From the NCBI RefSeq assembly GCF_003611475.1, contig NZ_RAXT01000028.1, positions 1 through 42,375 on the forward strand: DNA of 42,375 bases. Direction: 5' to 3'. The notes beneath the pieces are model-generated. The model worked only from the letters and a program-made list of their open reading frames with translations, made no database searches and was not told the origin of the DNA. Shown here one piece after another: positions 1-8,944 of this stretch. The number at the start of each line of letters is the position of its first letter. Within the stretch, counting starts at the first letter, position 1. The position numbers were made by a program, and so were the translations under genes. The DNA is from Acinetobacter rongchengensis. GTDB taxonomy: Bacteria > Pseudomonadota > Gammaproteobacteria > Pseudomonadales > Moraxellaceae.

Positions 1-35
1 GATCTCATTAAGCATGAATTGGTTAAGAATTAGCA

Positions 36-72
36 TGTCTCATAAAGTTAAATATCTGTCTCACAAAGTCAA
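36..72. repeat. Pair of 16-bp direct repeats upstream of the monooxygenase
   Basis: Two copies of TGTCTCAYAAAGTYAA lie at 36-51 and 57-72, differing at two positions. They start 21 bp apart, about two helical turns, so a dimeric regulator could contact both on one DNA face. They sit 64 to 100 bp before the AlmA-like start codon. The repeat is seen directly; its role as an operator is inference. Confidence 0.5.
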
Positions 73-108
73 GTTTAAACTTGGATTATCGATAAGATCT
101 AAGTTATC
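70..108. promoter_or_regulatory. Palindrome and inverted repeat in the AlmA-like promoter region
   Basis: CAAGTTTAAACTTG at 70-83 is a perfect 14-bp palindrome overlapping the end of the second direct repeat. GATAA at 91-95 and TTATC at 104-108 form a second short inverted repeat. Both lie within 70 bp of the start codon, where a transcriptional regulator would be expected to bind. No regulator gene is adjacent inside the window. Confidence 0.35.
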
Positions 109-135
109 CAAAAAACAAAGATAGGGATATTTAAA

Positions 136-1626
136 ATGAATATGGAATATGATGTTGTGATTATTGGTGCAGGGCTGTCTGGAATTGGCATGGGATGTCA
201 ACTTTCACAACAGAATCCTAACCAATCTTTTACGATTCTAGAACGTAGACAATCTTTAGGTGGTACGTGGGATTTATTCCGTTATCCTGGGATTCGTTCA
301 GATTCAGATGTGATTAGTTTTGGTTTTAAATTTAGTCCGTGGAATAGCGATAAAGTGCTGGCAGCAGGTGAGTCGATCAAGCAATATCTGCAAGAAACTG
401 CGCAAAAATTTGGTGTAGACAAAAAAATTCGTTATGGCATTAAAATCATCTCTGCAAATTTTTCAACGGAAACAAATCGTTGGACTGTAGATGCAATTGA
501 TGAGTCTAATGGTCAAGCGTGTCAATTTACGTGTAATTTTCTAATCACTGCAACAGGTTATTATAATCATGATCAGGGTTATACACCGAAATTTGAAGGT
601 GTGGAAAATTATAAGGGGCTCTTTATTCATCCACAGCACTGGCCTGAAAATTTAGATTATAAGAATAAAAAAGTTGTTGTGATTGGAAGTGGTGCAACGG
701 CTGTTACTTTGATTCCTGCAATGGCGAATGATACAGCACATATCACCATGCTTCAGCGTTCTCCAAGCTATGTGATTAATGTACCCAATACAGATAAGTT
801 GGTAGATGCTTGCAGACGTGTATTATCAGAAGAATTGGTTTATAAAATTTTCCGTAAACGTAATATCTTTATGCAGCGAGGCATTTATAAATTATCTCGT
901 CGTTTCCCTAAACAAATGCGTTCATTCTTACTTTCAGGTGCGCAGAAAGAGTTAGGTACTCAATGTGATATGACACATTTTACACCGAGCTATATGCCTT
1001 GGGATGAGCGTTTATGTGCTATTCCAGATAATGATTTATTCAAAGTCATTCGTGAAGGGAAAGCATCTGTTGTGACGGATCAAATTGAGCGATTTACTGA
1101 AACAGGTATTTTGCTTAAATCCGGTCAAATCCTTGAAGCCGATATTATCGTAACGGCAACAGGGCTTGAATTACAAATGCTAGGTGGGATCGAAATAGCA
1201 GTAGATGGTGTACAAATCAAACCTAATGAGAAGATGAGCTATAAGGGTGTATTGATTGAAGATGTTCCAAATTTTGCTTACTTATTCGGTTATACCAATG
1301 CGCCTTGGACGCTAAAAATTGATCTTGCTTGTGACTATATTTGCCGTTTATTGAATGAAATGGTTATTCGTCAAATGACTTTTGTTAAAGCTGTTGCTCC
1401 AGCGAATGAGAGCACAGGTCATAGTATTGTTCACGGTATGCAGTCTGGTTATATACAGCGTGGAGATTGGGTATTACCTCGTCAAGGCAAGTCTGCTGAA
1501 TGGTTTGTCAGCCATAATTTAGAAAAAGATACTGAAATATACAGCCAGTCTATAGAGAATCATCATTTGGTTTGGTCTGCGGCAACACAACAGCCAAAAG
1601 TGAAAGCAAAGATAAAAGTAGCATAA
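136..1626 (+). CDS. AlmA-like flavin-containing (Baeyer-Villiger type) monooxygenase
   Basis: This 496-residue FAD- and NADPH-dependent monooxygenase resembles AlmA, the Acinetobacter enzyme linked to very-long-chain n-alkane use. The FAD-binding GAGLSG lies at residues 11-16, the second nucleotide-binding GSGATA at 184-189, and a Baeyer-Villiger-type fingerprint YKGLFIHPQHWP at 159-170, with Tyr where the usual motif has Phe. Length matches AlmA. Family members insert oxygen into ketones or act on long alkyl chains; the substrate here cannot be read from sequence. The esterase-like gene 65 bp downstream would suit hydrolysis of an ester product. Whether it is true AlmA or a paralogue is uncertain, so I give no symbol. 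An alternative start two codons in (ATG at 142) would change little. Confidence 0.85.
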   Translation: MNMEYDVVIIGAGLSGIGMGCQLSQQNPNQSFTILERRQSLGGTWDLFRYPGIRSDSDVISFGFKFSPWNSDKVLAAGESIKQYLQETAQKFGVDKKIRYGIKIISANFSTETNRWTVDAIDESNGQACQFTCNFLITATGYYNHDQGYTPKFEGVENYKGLFIHPQHWPENLDYKNKKVVVIGSGATAVTLIPAMANDTAHITMLQRSPSYVINVPNTDKLVDACRRVLSEELVYKIFRKRNIFMQRGIYKLSRRFPKQMRSFLLSGAQKELGTQCDMTHFTPSYMPWDERLCAIPDNDLFKVIREGKASVVTDQIERFTETGILLKSGQILEADIIVTATGLELQMLGGIEIAVDGVQIKPNEKMSYKGVLIEDVPNFAYLFGYTNAPWTLKIDLACDYICRLLNEMVIRQMTFVKAVAPANESTGHSIVHGMQSGYIQRGDWVLPRQGKSAEWFVSHNLEKDTEIYSQSIENHHLVWSAATQQPKVKAKIKVA

Positions 1627-1640
1627 GTTTGATGGGGAGT

Positions 1641-1664
1641 AGGTCCATATACACATATGGACCT
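1641..1664 (+). promoter_or_regulatory. Strong intercistronic hairpin without a T tract
   Basis: AGGTCCATAT (1641-1650) and ATATGGACCT (1655-1664) form a perfect 10-bp stem around an ACAC loop, between the monooxygenase stop and the hydrolase start. No T run follows, so it is a poor intrinsic terminator. It could stabilise the upstream mRNA end, act as a processing site, or be an operator. Confidence 0.5.
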
Positions 1665-1691
1665 TGTTCAACAAAAATATAATAGGTCAGG

Positions 1692-2600
1692 ATGATGTTA
1701 AGTACGCAATTGAATTTTATGAGCCAAGGCATCCTTTGCACAGGTACATTATTATTACCCGAGCATGTTAAGCAGGCTCCGGTTATTATCATGGCGCATG
1801 GTTTTGGTTTAATTAAGGATGTGGGATTACCAGAATTTGCTAAACGTTTTGTAAAGGCAGGTTATGCTGTTTTTAGTTTTGATTATCGCTGTTTCGGTGA
1901 AAGTGAAGGGCAACCACGGCATTGGGTAAGTCCTAAGCGACATTTGGAAGACTGGAAAGCGGCATTAGCATTTGTAAGAACCTTAGCCTCAGTGGATACA
2001 CAACGTATTGTTTTGTGGGGATATTCATTTTCAGGTGGTCATGCAATTCAAACGGCTGCTCAGGATGCTGATGTGAGTGCTGTCATTCTACAAGCACCTC
2101 ATGTCAGTGGCATATCGAGTTTAAAAGGTGTGCCATTCACGACACTGGCAAAATTAAGCGCTTCAGGCATGATGGATTTATTGGGTGGATTTGTGAATAA
2201 ACCCGTTTATCGTCCAATTTTTGGTCGTGTAAATGATGTTGCTGCACTGGCTACGGCTGAGGCTTGGGATGGATATTTATCTTTAGCTCCAGCTTTAGAA
2301 AATTGGCAAAATAAAACACGTGCCAGAATTTTTCTAGAATTACCACTTTATAATCCAATCCGTTATGCACATAAATTGCGTATGCCGACTCTCGTTATTT
2401 CAGGAAAGAACGATAGCATTATTCCTGAAAGTGCAATCCGTGGTGCTGCACAAAAAATGCCAAATGCACAATATTTCATGTTAGAAAGCAATCATTTTGA
2501 ATTATGTATTGGCTCAATATTTGAGAAAAATATTGCGCTTCAACTTCATTTTTTAGAGCAAATTTTTTCTCTAAACAAGATGAACAAGGCTGTAGCATAA
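1692..2600 (+). CDS. Alpha/beta hydrolase
   Basis: A 302-residue cytoplasmic alpha/beta-hydrolase-fold enzyme without signal peptide. An HGFG oxyanion-type turn lies at residues 36-39, the nucleophile elbow GYSFSGG at 110-116 makes Ser112 the nucleophile, and GKNDSIIP plus SNHFE near the C-terminus supply the likely acid and histidine. The architecture resembles the dienelactone hydrolase/acyl-peptidase-like group of esterases. It follows the flavin monooxygenase by 65 bp and probably shares its transcript, suggesting cleavage of an oxygenated ester made by that enzyme; this pairing is inference. The adjacent ATG at 1695 is an equally possible start given the AGG at 1684. A strong terminator follows. 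Confidence 0.8.
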   Translation: MMLSTQLNFMSQGILCTGTLLLPEHVKQAPVIIMAHGFGLIKDVGLPEFAKRFVKAGYAVFSFDYRCFGESEGQPRHWVSPKRHLEDWKAALAFVRTLASVDTQRIVLWGYSFSGGHAIQTAAQDADVSAVILQAPHVSGISSLKGVPFTTLAKLSASGMMDLLGGFVNKPVYRPIFGRVNDVAALATAEAWDGYLSLAPALENWQNKTRARIFLELPLYNPIRYAHKLRMPTLVISGKNDSIIPESAIRGAAQKMPNAQYFMLESNHFELCIGSIFEKNIALQLHFLEQIFSLNKMNKAVA

Positions 2601-2604
2601 TCTG

Positions 2605-2633
2605 AATTGAGGCAAATTTGCCTCAATTTTTTT
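2605..2633 (+). terminator. Intrinsic terminator after the alpha/beta hydrolase
   Basis: A 24-bp perfect palindrome at 2605-2628 with core TTGAGGCAAATTTGCCTCAA runs directly into a T tract ending at 2633. It lies 4 bp after the hydrolase stop codon and closes the first transcription unit. Confidence 0.85.
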
Positions 2634-2693
2634 ATCAATTTGAACAGTAAGATGCTCAATATGATGCTTAAGTTATGATTTTTAAACATCAAT

Positions 2694-2712
2694 AAAATTG
2701 TTCGACAATTTT
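2694..2712. promoter_or_regulatory. Inverted repeat upstream of the metal-dependent hydrolase
   Basis: AAAATTGT (2694-2701) and ACAATTTT (2705-2712) flank a 3-base centre. The element lies about 140 bp before the next gene, in a 216-bp stretch after the terminator that must hold its promoter. It could be a regulator site; nothing else supports this. Confidence 0.25.
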
Positions 2713-2849
2713 ACTCTAAAGCTGTCCTTAACTGATATTTGTATGACCTAAATTGCACTTATTACATTTGAATAAAGACGTAATATAACAATTAAGAAAA
2801 ACAAACATAAAGTTTTGTGTACTTAAATGTACGCTAAGGAGCGACAGCA

Positions 2850-3731
2850 ATGAATGCTAAAGTGAATATTTCCAATCGTGCAGGCGCATCATTCCCTGTA
2901 CGCAGAATGAATTTTGATTTTGATGATGTGCCTGAATACTGGGCTAAAGATTCTGCTGGAATTACCCATTTCATGACAGCATTGTCAGCTTTATTTCCCG
3001 ATGGAGAGAAGCTATTTATCGATTCTGTACGTGCAGTACGTTATCACCCAGCGATTAAAGACAATGAAGTGTTACAAAAAGAAATTAGTGCTTTTATTGG
3101 TCAAGAAGCAATGCATACACAAGAGCATGTTGGGTTTAATGCTTCAGCACAAAAGTATGGGCATGATGTTGCTAAATATGAACGTGAAACAGGTCAGTTA
3201 ATTCAAGGTGCACGTAAATGGTTTGCTCGTGCAGTTCGACCATTTGGTATGACTCAGGAAATGGTCGATTTGACGGCTACGACAGCACTTGAACACTTCA
3301 CTGCAACGATTGCATCTCAATTATTGATGAATGAGCATATTCAGGAATTGATGACAGATCCAACCATGTCATATATGTGGTATTGGCATGCGATTGAAGA
3401 AAATGAGCATAAAGCAGTTGCTTATGATGTTTATGAGGCTGTGTTTGGTAAGGGAATCAAAGCCTATGGCTTACGTACTACAGCACTGGTTGTTGCGATG
3501 GTACTGATTTTTATGGCTCAATCGTCTTTTGTGATCCGTTTATTGAAAGAAGATGGGAAATTAAATCTAAAAGAATTGGGTATGATCTATAAATATGCTT
3601 ATAGTCCATCAAAAGGGATTATCACGGGGATGACTCGAGAAATGTTGGCATATTTTAGACCTGGTTTTCATCCAAATGATTTAGACACGGTCGCTTTATT
3701 GGAAAAATGGAAAGCCAAACTGGGCATTTAA
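2850..3731 (+). CDS. Metal-dependent hydrolase of the PF10118 family
   Basis: A 293-residue protein with the pattern of the predicted metal-dependent hydrolases of PF10118, which have a ferritin-like helical look. Metal-ligand candidates are the Glu/His clusters QEAMHTQEH, ALEHFTA and AIEENEHKAVAYD, together suggesting a di-metal site. One hydrophobic helix (VVAMVLIFMAQSSFVIRLL) in the last third may touch the membrane. A clear AAGGAG precedes the ATG. The biochemical reaction of the family is not established to my knowledge. Placement after a monooxygenase and an esterase suggests lipid or hydrocarbon metabolism, but a terminator separates it from them. Confidence 0.75.
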   Translation: MNAKVNISNRAGASFPVRRMNFDFDDVPEYWAKDSAGITHFMTALSALFPDGEKLFIDSVRAVRYHPAIKDNEVLQKEISAFIGQEAMHTQEHVGFNASAQKYGHDVAKYERETGQLIQGARKWFARAVRPFGMTQEMVDLTATTALEHFTATIASQLLMNEHIQELMTDPTMSYMWYWHAIEENEHKAVAYDVYEAVFGKGIKAYGLRTTALVVAMVLIFMAQSSFVIRLLKEDGKLNLKELGMIYKYAYSPSKGIITGMTREMLAYFRPGFHPNDLDTVALLEKWKAKLGI

Positions 3732-3771
3732 TCGTTTTCATCGATAGATTTTCATGAGTCGATTTCTGAAG

Positions 3772-3796
3772 AGAGCAACAATGGTTGCTCTTTTTA
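3772..3796 (+). terminator. Intrinsic terminator after the metal-dependent hydrolase
   Basis: AGAGCAAC (3772-3779) pairs with GTTGCTCT (3784-3791) across a 4-base loop and is followed by TTTT. It lies 40 bp after the stop codon. Confidence 0.8.
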
Positions 3797-3855
3797 TTAG
3801 ACATCTTTTGATAATTTCTTATAATTCATTTTTTATTTTAAGTTGATGAACGAAG

Positions 3856-4314
3856 ATGATTCGTTTAATGCAAGCTTCCGATGTGCAGGTTGTCGTTGAA
3901 ATTGAAAACTTGGTGCAAAGTCATCCGTGGACAAAAAAGCAATTTGAAGAATCAATCGATGGTTATTTAGCGACAGTGATTGAGCAAGATCATCAAGTTG
4001 TTGGCTTTTGTATTTTACAGCCTGTTTTAGATGAAGCGAATCTATTGCTGATGGCCATTCATCCAAGTCAACAAGGCAAAGGTTTGGGTTTTAAGCTTTT
4101 AGATGAATCGATTGCATTACTTAAAAATAATCCTGTGCAAATTTTTCTTGAAGTACGTGAATCCAATCAAGCTGCAATTGCTTTGTATGAAAAATCTGCA
4201 TTTCATCAAATTGATTTGAGAAAAAATTATTATCCTAAAAAAGAGGGTGGTCGTGAACATGCCATTATCATGGTTAAAACCTGTGGTGATGATTTTTCTC
4301 AGTTATTTAAGTAA
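3856..4314 (+). CDS. rimI: Ribosomal-protein-alanine N-acetyltransferase (RimI-type GNAT)
   Basis: A 152-residue single-domain GNAT acetyltransferase. The acetyl-CoA pyrophosphate-binding loop is HPSQQGKGLG in the middle of the chain, preceded by LLLMAI strand 4, and the C-terminal part has the ALYEKSAFHQIDLRKNYYP stretch that is characteristic of RimI (family Y-x-K-x-G-F, then R-x-x-Y-Y). RimI acetylates the N-terminal alanine of ribosomal protein S18. The gene stands alone here, convergent with bpt, and lacks the tsaB neighbour often seen elsewhere, so another N-terminal substrate is possible. The Shine-Dalgarno before the ATG is weak. Confidence 0.8.
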   Translation: MIRLMQASDVQVVVEIENLVQSHPWTKKQFEESIDGYLATVIEQDHQVVGFCILQPVLDEANLLLMAIHPSQQGKGLGFKLLDESIALLKNNPVQIFLEVRESNQAAIALYEKSAFHQIDLRKNYYPKKEGGREHAIIMVKTCGDDFSQLFK

Positions 4315-4358
4315 TTGTATTTAAATTAGAATCAAAATTCAAAAGTAAGTTTAAAGCT

Positions 4359-4386
4359 AAAAAAGCCGATTATTTGATAATCGGCT
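4359..4386 (-). terminator. Intrinsic terminator of the aat-bpt unit
   Basis: AGCCGATTA (4364-4372) and TAATCGGCT (4378-4386) form a 9-bp stem. On the minus strand it is followed by a T run (plus-strand A tract 4359-4364). The stem overlaps the last codons and stop of bpt, so coding and termination signals share bases. On the plus strand there is no T tract, so it serves bpt mainly. Confidence 0.8.
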
Positions 4387-5185
4387 CGTTCCATTCAGAA
4401 GGCAGTGTAGTCATCAGCATGTCTCCCAATTGTTGGATCTCTTGCGCTTCTAAATGGCGGTTAATACGTCGCCATTGACCATCCAATAATAATTCGAATG
4501 GGGCATATTGGGATTTGTAATTCATTTTATTGGAGTGTGGAACCCAATAGCCCAAATACACATAATCCAAGTTGAGTGATTGCACATATTCGATTTGTTT
4601 TAAAACGGCAAAAACGCCCAGTGAGCGTTTGTTTTCATCTGGATCGAAAAACGTATAAACAGCAGACACACCATCGTCTAACTGATCACAGGTTGAAACA
4701 CTAATCAGTCGGTCATCTTTCCACAATTCTAAAAAGAAACTATCGGTACAACTGTGGATTAAAAATTTCTCAAATTGATCATAGCTAGGCGGGAACATAT
4801 CTCCGTCTGCATGTCGTTCAAGAATATAGCGTTCATAAAGCTGATAATGGGTTTGAGTTGCGTGTTGGGTTGGAATAATTTTAACGGTTAAGTCTTGATT
4901 GCGCTTCCATGCTTTTTTTTGTGCGCTACTCATTTTAAATTCGGCAACAGGCACACGGCAGGAGAGGCACTGTCGGCAAAGATGACATTCTGGGCGATAA
5001 ATAAAATCACCACTGCGCCTAAAGCCCACTCTAGACAGTTCGGAAAGCGTGACCACGTCTATTCGTTGAATTGGATCAAGAAAGACCATTCTTGCAGATT
5101 TATTTTCCAAATAACTACAATCATGGGGTGGTGTAATGTAGTACTGTAAGTCGTTCAACAGGGACTTGGGATGATACGAATTCAT
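4370..5185 (-). CDS. bpt: Aspartate/glutamate leucyltransferase (Bpt)
   Basis: A 271-residue leucyl-tRNA:protein transferase that adds Leu to proteins with N-terminal Asp or Glu, marking them for ClpS/ClpAP. The N-terminal ATE-type domain shows C-x2-C-x2-C around CHLCRQCLSCRVP, and the C-terminal part has the YVYLGYWVPHSNKMNYKSQY-type segment typical of bacterial Bpt/Ate enzymes. It is 22 bp downstream of aat, the other N-degron transferase, and both are probably one transcript. A strong GGAGGG lies 9 bp before the chosen ATG; an ATG closer to it is out of frame. Confidence 0.9.
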   Translation of the reverse strand: MNSYHPKSLLNDLQYYITPPHDCSYLENKSARMVFLDPIQRIDVVTLSELSRVGFRRSGDFIYRPECHLCRQCLSCRVPVAEFKMSSAQKKAWKRNQDLTVKIIPTQHATQTHYQLYERYILERHADGDMFPPSYDQFEKFLIHSCTDSFFLELWKDDRLISVSTCDQLDDGVSAVYTFFDPDENKRSLGVFAVLKQIEYVQSLNLDYVYLGYWVPHSNKMNYKSQYAPFELLLDGQWRRINRHLEAQEIQQLGDMLMTTLPSEWNEPIIK

Positions 5186-5207
5186 AAATCATGTCCCTCC
5201 TTTATTT

Positions 5208-5939
5208 TCATTCCATTAAATGCGAAAAATTCGCTATTGTTTTACTTGAAAATACACGCTCTTGATAACTTTTCCAATCTATAGGGGGCTGTTTTATTAC
5301 ATCTTGTAACGATTTAAGGTATTCCTGCCGAGAAAGTGTACAAGCGCCAAGGCTAATAAGGTGATCATTGACCAATTGACAATCAATCCAAGGTAAATGA
5401 TTTTCTCGACCAATCAGCATGAGTGTATAAAAAGCCATTTTAGATACATCTGTTTGAGTGCTAAACATAGATTCGCCAAAACAACCATGCCCAATGGTGA
5501 CACCGTACAGACCACCAACAATGGTGTTTTGGTTCCAAACTTCAACACTGTATGCATAACCTGCGTCAAATAAATCGCAATATCCTTGGATAATATCTTC
5601 AGAAATCCATGTTTCATCTGCATAGCTACGTGGCATCGCGCAAGAACGAATCACTGTTTCAAAGTTACGATTGACGGTAATCGCATAGTCAAACTTCTTC
5701 ATATTGCGTAGCAATGATTTACTGGGTTGGTAGTCATTCGGACGGATAATACAGCGTGGTTCAGGACTCCACCAACAGATCGGTTCACCTTCTGAAAACC
5801 AGGGAAATAATCCATGGGTATATGCTTCATAAAGCGTGGGCGCCGTTAAATCTGCACCAATGCAAATAAGACCTTGTTCATCTGGATCAGCTTCAACTGG
5901 ATCTGGAAATATAAATTGTGAAAGAGGAAGTTGATTCAC
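5208..5939 (-). CDS. aat: Leucyl/phenylalanyl-tRNA--protein transferase (Aat)
   Basis: A 243-residue transferase that attaches Leu or Phe from tRNA to N-terminal Lys or Arg, completing the N-degron pair with the next gene. The family signature [20 protein letters not shown] is present, followed by the [16 protein letters not shown] and [19 protein letters not shown] blocks; length is close to the usual 230-250. The start is a GTG at 5939: a TGA lies two codons upstream in frame, so no earlier start is possible. The Shine-Dalgarno is weak. A terminator of the preceding gene lies just upstream and I see no clear promoter. Confidence 0.92.
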   Translation of the reverse strand: MNQLPLSQFIFPDPVEADPDEQGLICIGADLTAPTLYEAYTHGLFPWFSEGEPICWWSPEPRCIIRPNDYQPSKSLLRNMKKFDYAITVNRNFETVIRSCAMPRSYADETWISEDIIQGYCDLFDAGYAYSVEVWNQNTIVGGLYGVTIGHGCFGESMFSTQTDVSKMAFYTLMLIGRENHLPWIDCQLVNDHLISLGACTLSRQEYLKSLQDVIKQPPIDWKSYQERVFSSKTIANFSHLME

Positions 5940-5952
5940 GTTTCATCATCAA

Positions 5953-5986
5953 ATAAAAAAGATCAGCTTTATATTAGCTGATCTTT
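5953..5986 (-). terminator. Intrinsic terminator of the methyltransferase gene
   Basis: AAAGATCAGCT (5958-5968) and AGCTGATCTTT (5976-5986) form an 11-bp stem with a 7-base loop. On the minus strand the stem runs into a T-rich stretch (plus-strand A tract 5955-5960). It ends the methyltransferase message before aat. Confidence 0.8.
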
Positions 5987-6008
5987 ATGGGTTATGTCGT
6001 ATTAGATG

Positions 6009-7562
6009 TTATGCAAAAAGTTTCAGTTGCTTGGCAATCTTTAATTTGTCGCTTTGAATAAACTTTTGCGCTTTTTCTTGAAGCACTTCCAAACTCTTTT
6101 TGCGATCAGCAACTGCATTGCCTTCATGATCTAAGACTTTCCAATCCAATTGATCAAGCACATTTTGAATGTACTCCGCAAACTGTTTTGCGGTTTTCAA
6201 TCCATCGACAAAATGGGCACGATAGTACAATTGGCTAAATTGATCTGCAGGAATACCAATGCCAGTAATTGCACATGCTAACACTTGATAGTTTTGATGA
6301 TAGCTGGCTTGTTCTAAGATATAGTGATTCAGCTTTTGTGAATATTGTAACTGTTCCTCAGTCACTGGATTTTGCGAACAAGGTAAAGCTAAACCTAAAT
6401 GGCATAGAATCACTAAGGCATTTAAAATCTGAGCATAATTTAAAGCAGGAATTGCTTTTTCTAATTCAGCAATGGTTTGAGGTTGGTAGTCTTGTTTTTT
6501 GAAATGTGTACCTAAAGGCTCGTAAATATCTTGGATTAAATTAAACTCACCTAAATATCCATTAATGGTTTTAGGCATGCTTTCTGGTGCGGTTAATAGC
6601 ACAAAAGCTGTATTTCTAAGACGATGCTGTGTTTGTAACGCAGTTAAGTTATTCTTTCCACGAATAAATAAATCTTTTCTAAATTGCGTATTTGCAAAAT
6701 AGTCACGGCATTGCTCTTTAAAAATTGGATGTTCAATTTGGTTGAGAAAAGTTTGGTGTTCTTGCGTGAAATTAATATTATCCAGTTTGGTGTTGAGGTC
6801 GGTCGAACCTGCATAAGTTAGTTTAACGTCTTCTAAAATTCGAACCACTTGTTGGAATGAAAAACATTGCCAATCTTGGTTTAAATACTCATGAATCAAA
6901 TAATTCGGATTTTGGCTTTGTAAATCTTGTACTTTGTTTAATGCATTTGGATTGCGTTTTGCGAAATTTGGGTTCTGTTGTAACAGTGATTCACTGAATG
7001 CGAGAGAATCTTTGACTTTTTGAATCGGATTGGTACTGGTGCTGTTAAATTTAAAATGACTATGAAATAACTCACGAATAGGCATATTGGCTGCCCAACC
7101 CGTAACACAGTTATAGCTGATGTAGACAATACCATTCGGTTTTAAAAATTTACGAATGAATTTTAAAATAATGTGTTGATTTTCATGGCTAATCCAACTC
7201 CAAATCCCATGTAAACTGATCGAATTAAACATTGGTAAATCTTTATTTAATAACTCTTCAAAACTTGCATCATAGAAATGATGTGGGACTAGGCATTGTT
7301 CAGCCAATTGATTGGCATGTGCTGCATGTGCAGGATTAAAATCTGTACCATAAAATGTACCAATATTTGCAGCAGCGTGAATACTGAGGCTGACCCCTTG
7401 TCCAAAACCTAACTCACAATGCATATGCTCTAAATCGGTACTAGAACAATCTACACCATTTAAAAGTAAACAAAATTTTTGATAGTTTGGGCTTAAATCT
7501 TTGTAATAACCATAGGTGTAATTTACTTCAGTTTGATAACCATCTGTCCATGCTGTCGTCAC
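6009..7562 (-). CDS. Class I SAM methyltransferase with predicted regulatory domain
   Basis: A 517-residue protein. The N-terminal Rossmann domain has SAM-binding motif I ELGFGQG at residues 50-56 and an acidic ribose-binding YGTDFNP at 71-77, then the post-motif region LHGIWSWISHENQH and FLKPNGIVYISYN. The remaining roughly 300 residues look like the methyltransferase predicted regulatory domain (PF10119). That arrangement occurs in rickettsial protein-lysine methyltransferases acting on outer-membrane proteins, but the substrate here is unknown. The start is GTG at 7562 with GGGA 8 bases upstream. It is monocistronic, bounded by terminators on both sides, between trxB and aat, genes that are close neighbours in many gammaproteobacteria. 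Confidence 0.75.
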   Translation of the reverse strand: MTTAWTDGYQTEVNYTYGYYKDLSPNYQKFCLLLNGVDCSSTDLEHMHCELGFGQGVSLSIHAAANIGTFYGTDFNPAHAAHANQLAEQCLVPHHFYDASFEELLNKDLPMFNSISLHGIWSWISHENQHIILKFIRKFLKPNGIVYISYNCVTGWAANMPIRELFHSHFKFNSTSTNPIQKVKDSLAFSESLLQQNPNFAKRNPNALNKVQDLQSQNPNYLIHEYLNQDWQCFSFQQVVRILEDVKLTYAGSTDLNTKLDNINFTQEHQTFLNQIEHPIFKEQCRDYFANTQFRKDLFIRGKNNLTALQTQHRLRNTAFVLLTAPESMPKTINGYLGEFNLIQDIYEPLGTHFKKQDYQPQTIAELEKAIPALNYAQILNALVILCHLGLALPCSQNPVTEEQLQYSQKLNHYILEQASYHQNYQVLACAITGIGIPADQFSQLYYRAHFVDGLKTAKQFAEYIQNVLDQLDWKVLDHEGNAVADRKKSLEVLQEKAQKFIQSDKLKIAKQLKLFA

Positions 7563-7617
7563 AATATTATTCCCATATTAAAATTATAAAAAATGATTCA
7601 ACTATATATAAATTAAA

Positions 7618-7649
7618 AATAAATAAACCGCCATATAGGCGGTTTATTT
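7618..7649 (-). terminator. Intrinsic terminator of trxB
   Basis: AAATAAACCGCC (7621-7632) and GGCGGTTTATTT (7638-7649) make a 12-bp stem with an ATATA loop. T-rich DNA follows on the minus strand. It lies 25 bp beyond the trxB stop. Confidence 0.85.
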
Positions 7650-7673
7650 TTACAAAAAAATTGATGGGTATAT

Positions 7674-8944
<1,271 letters not shown>

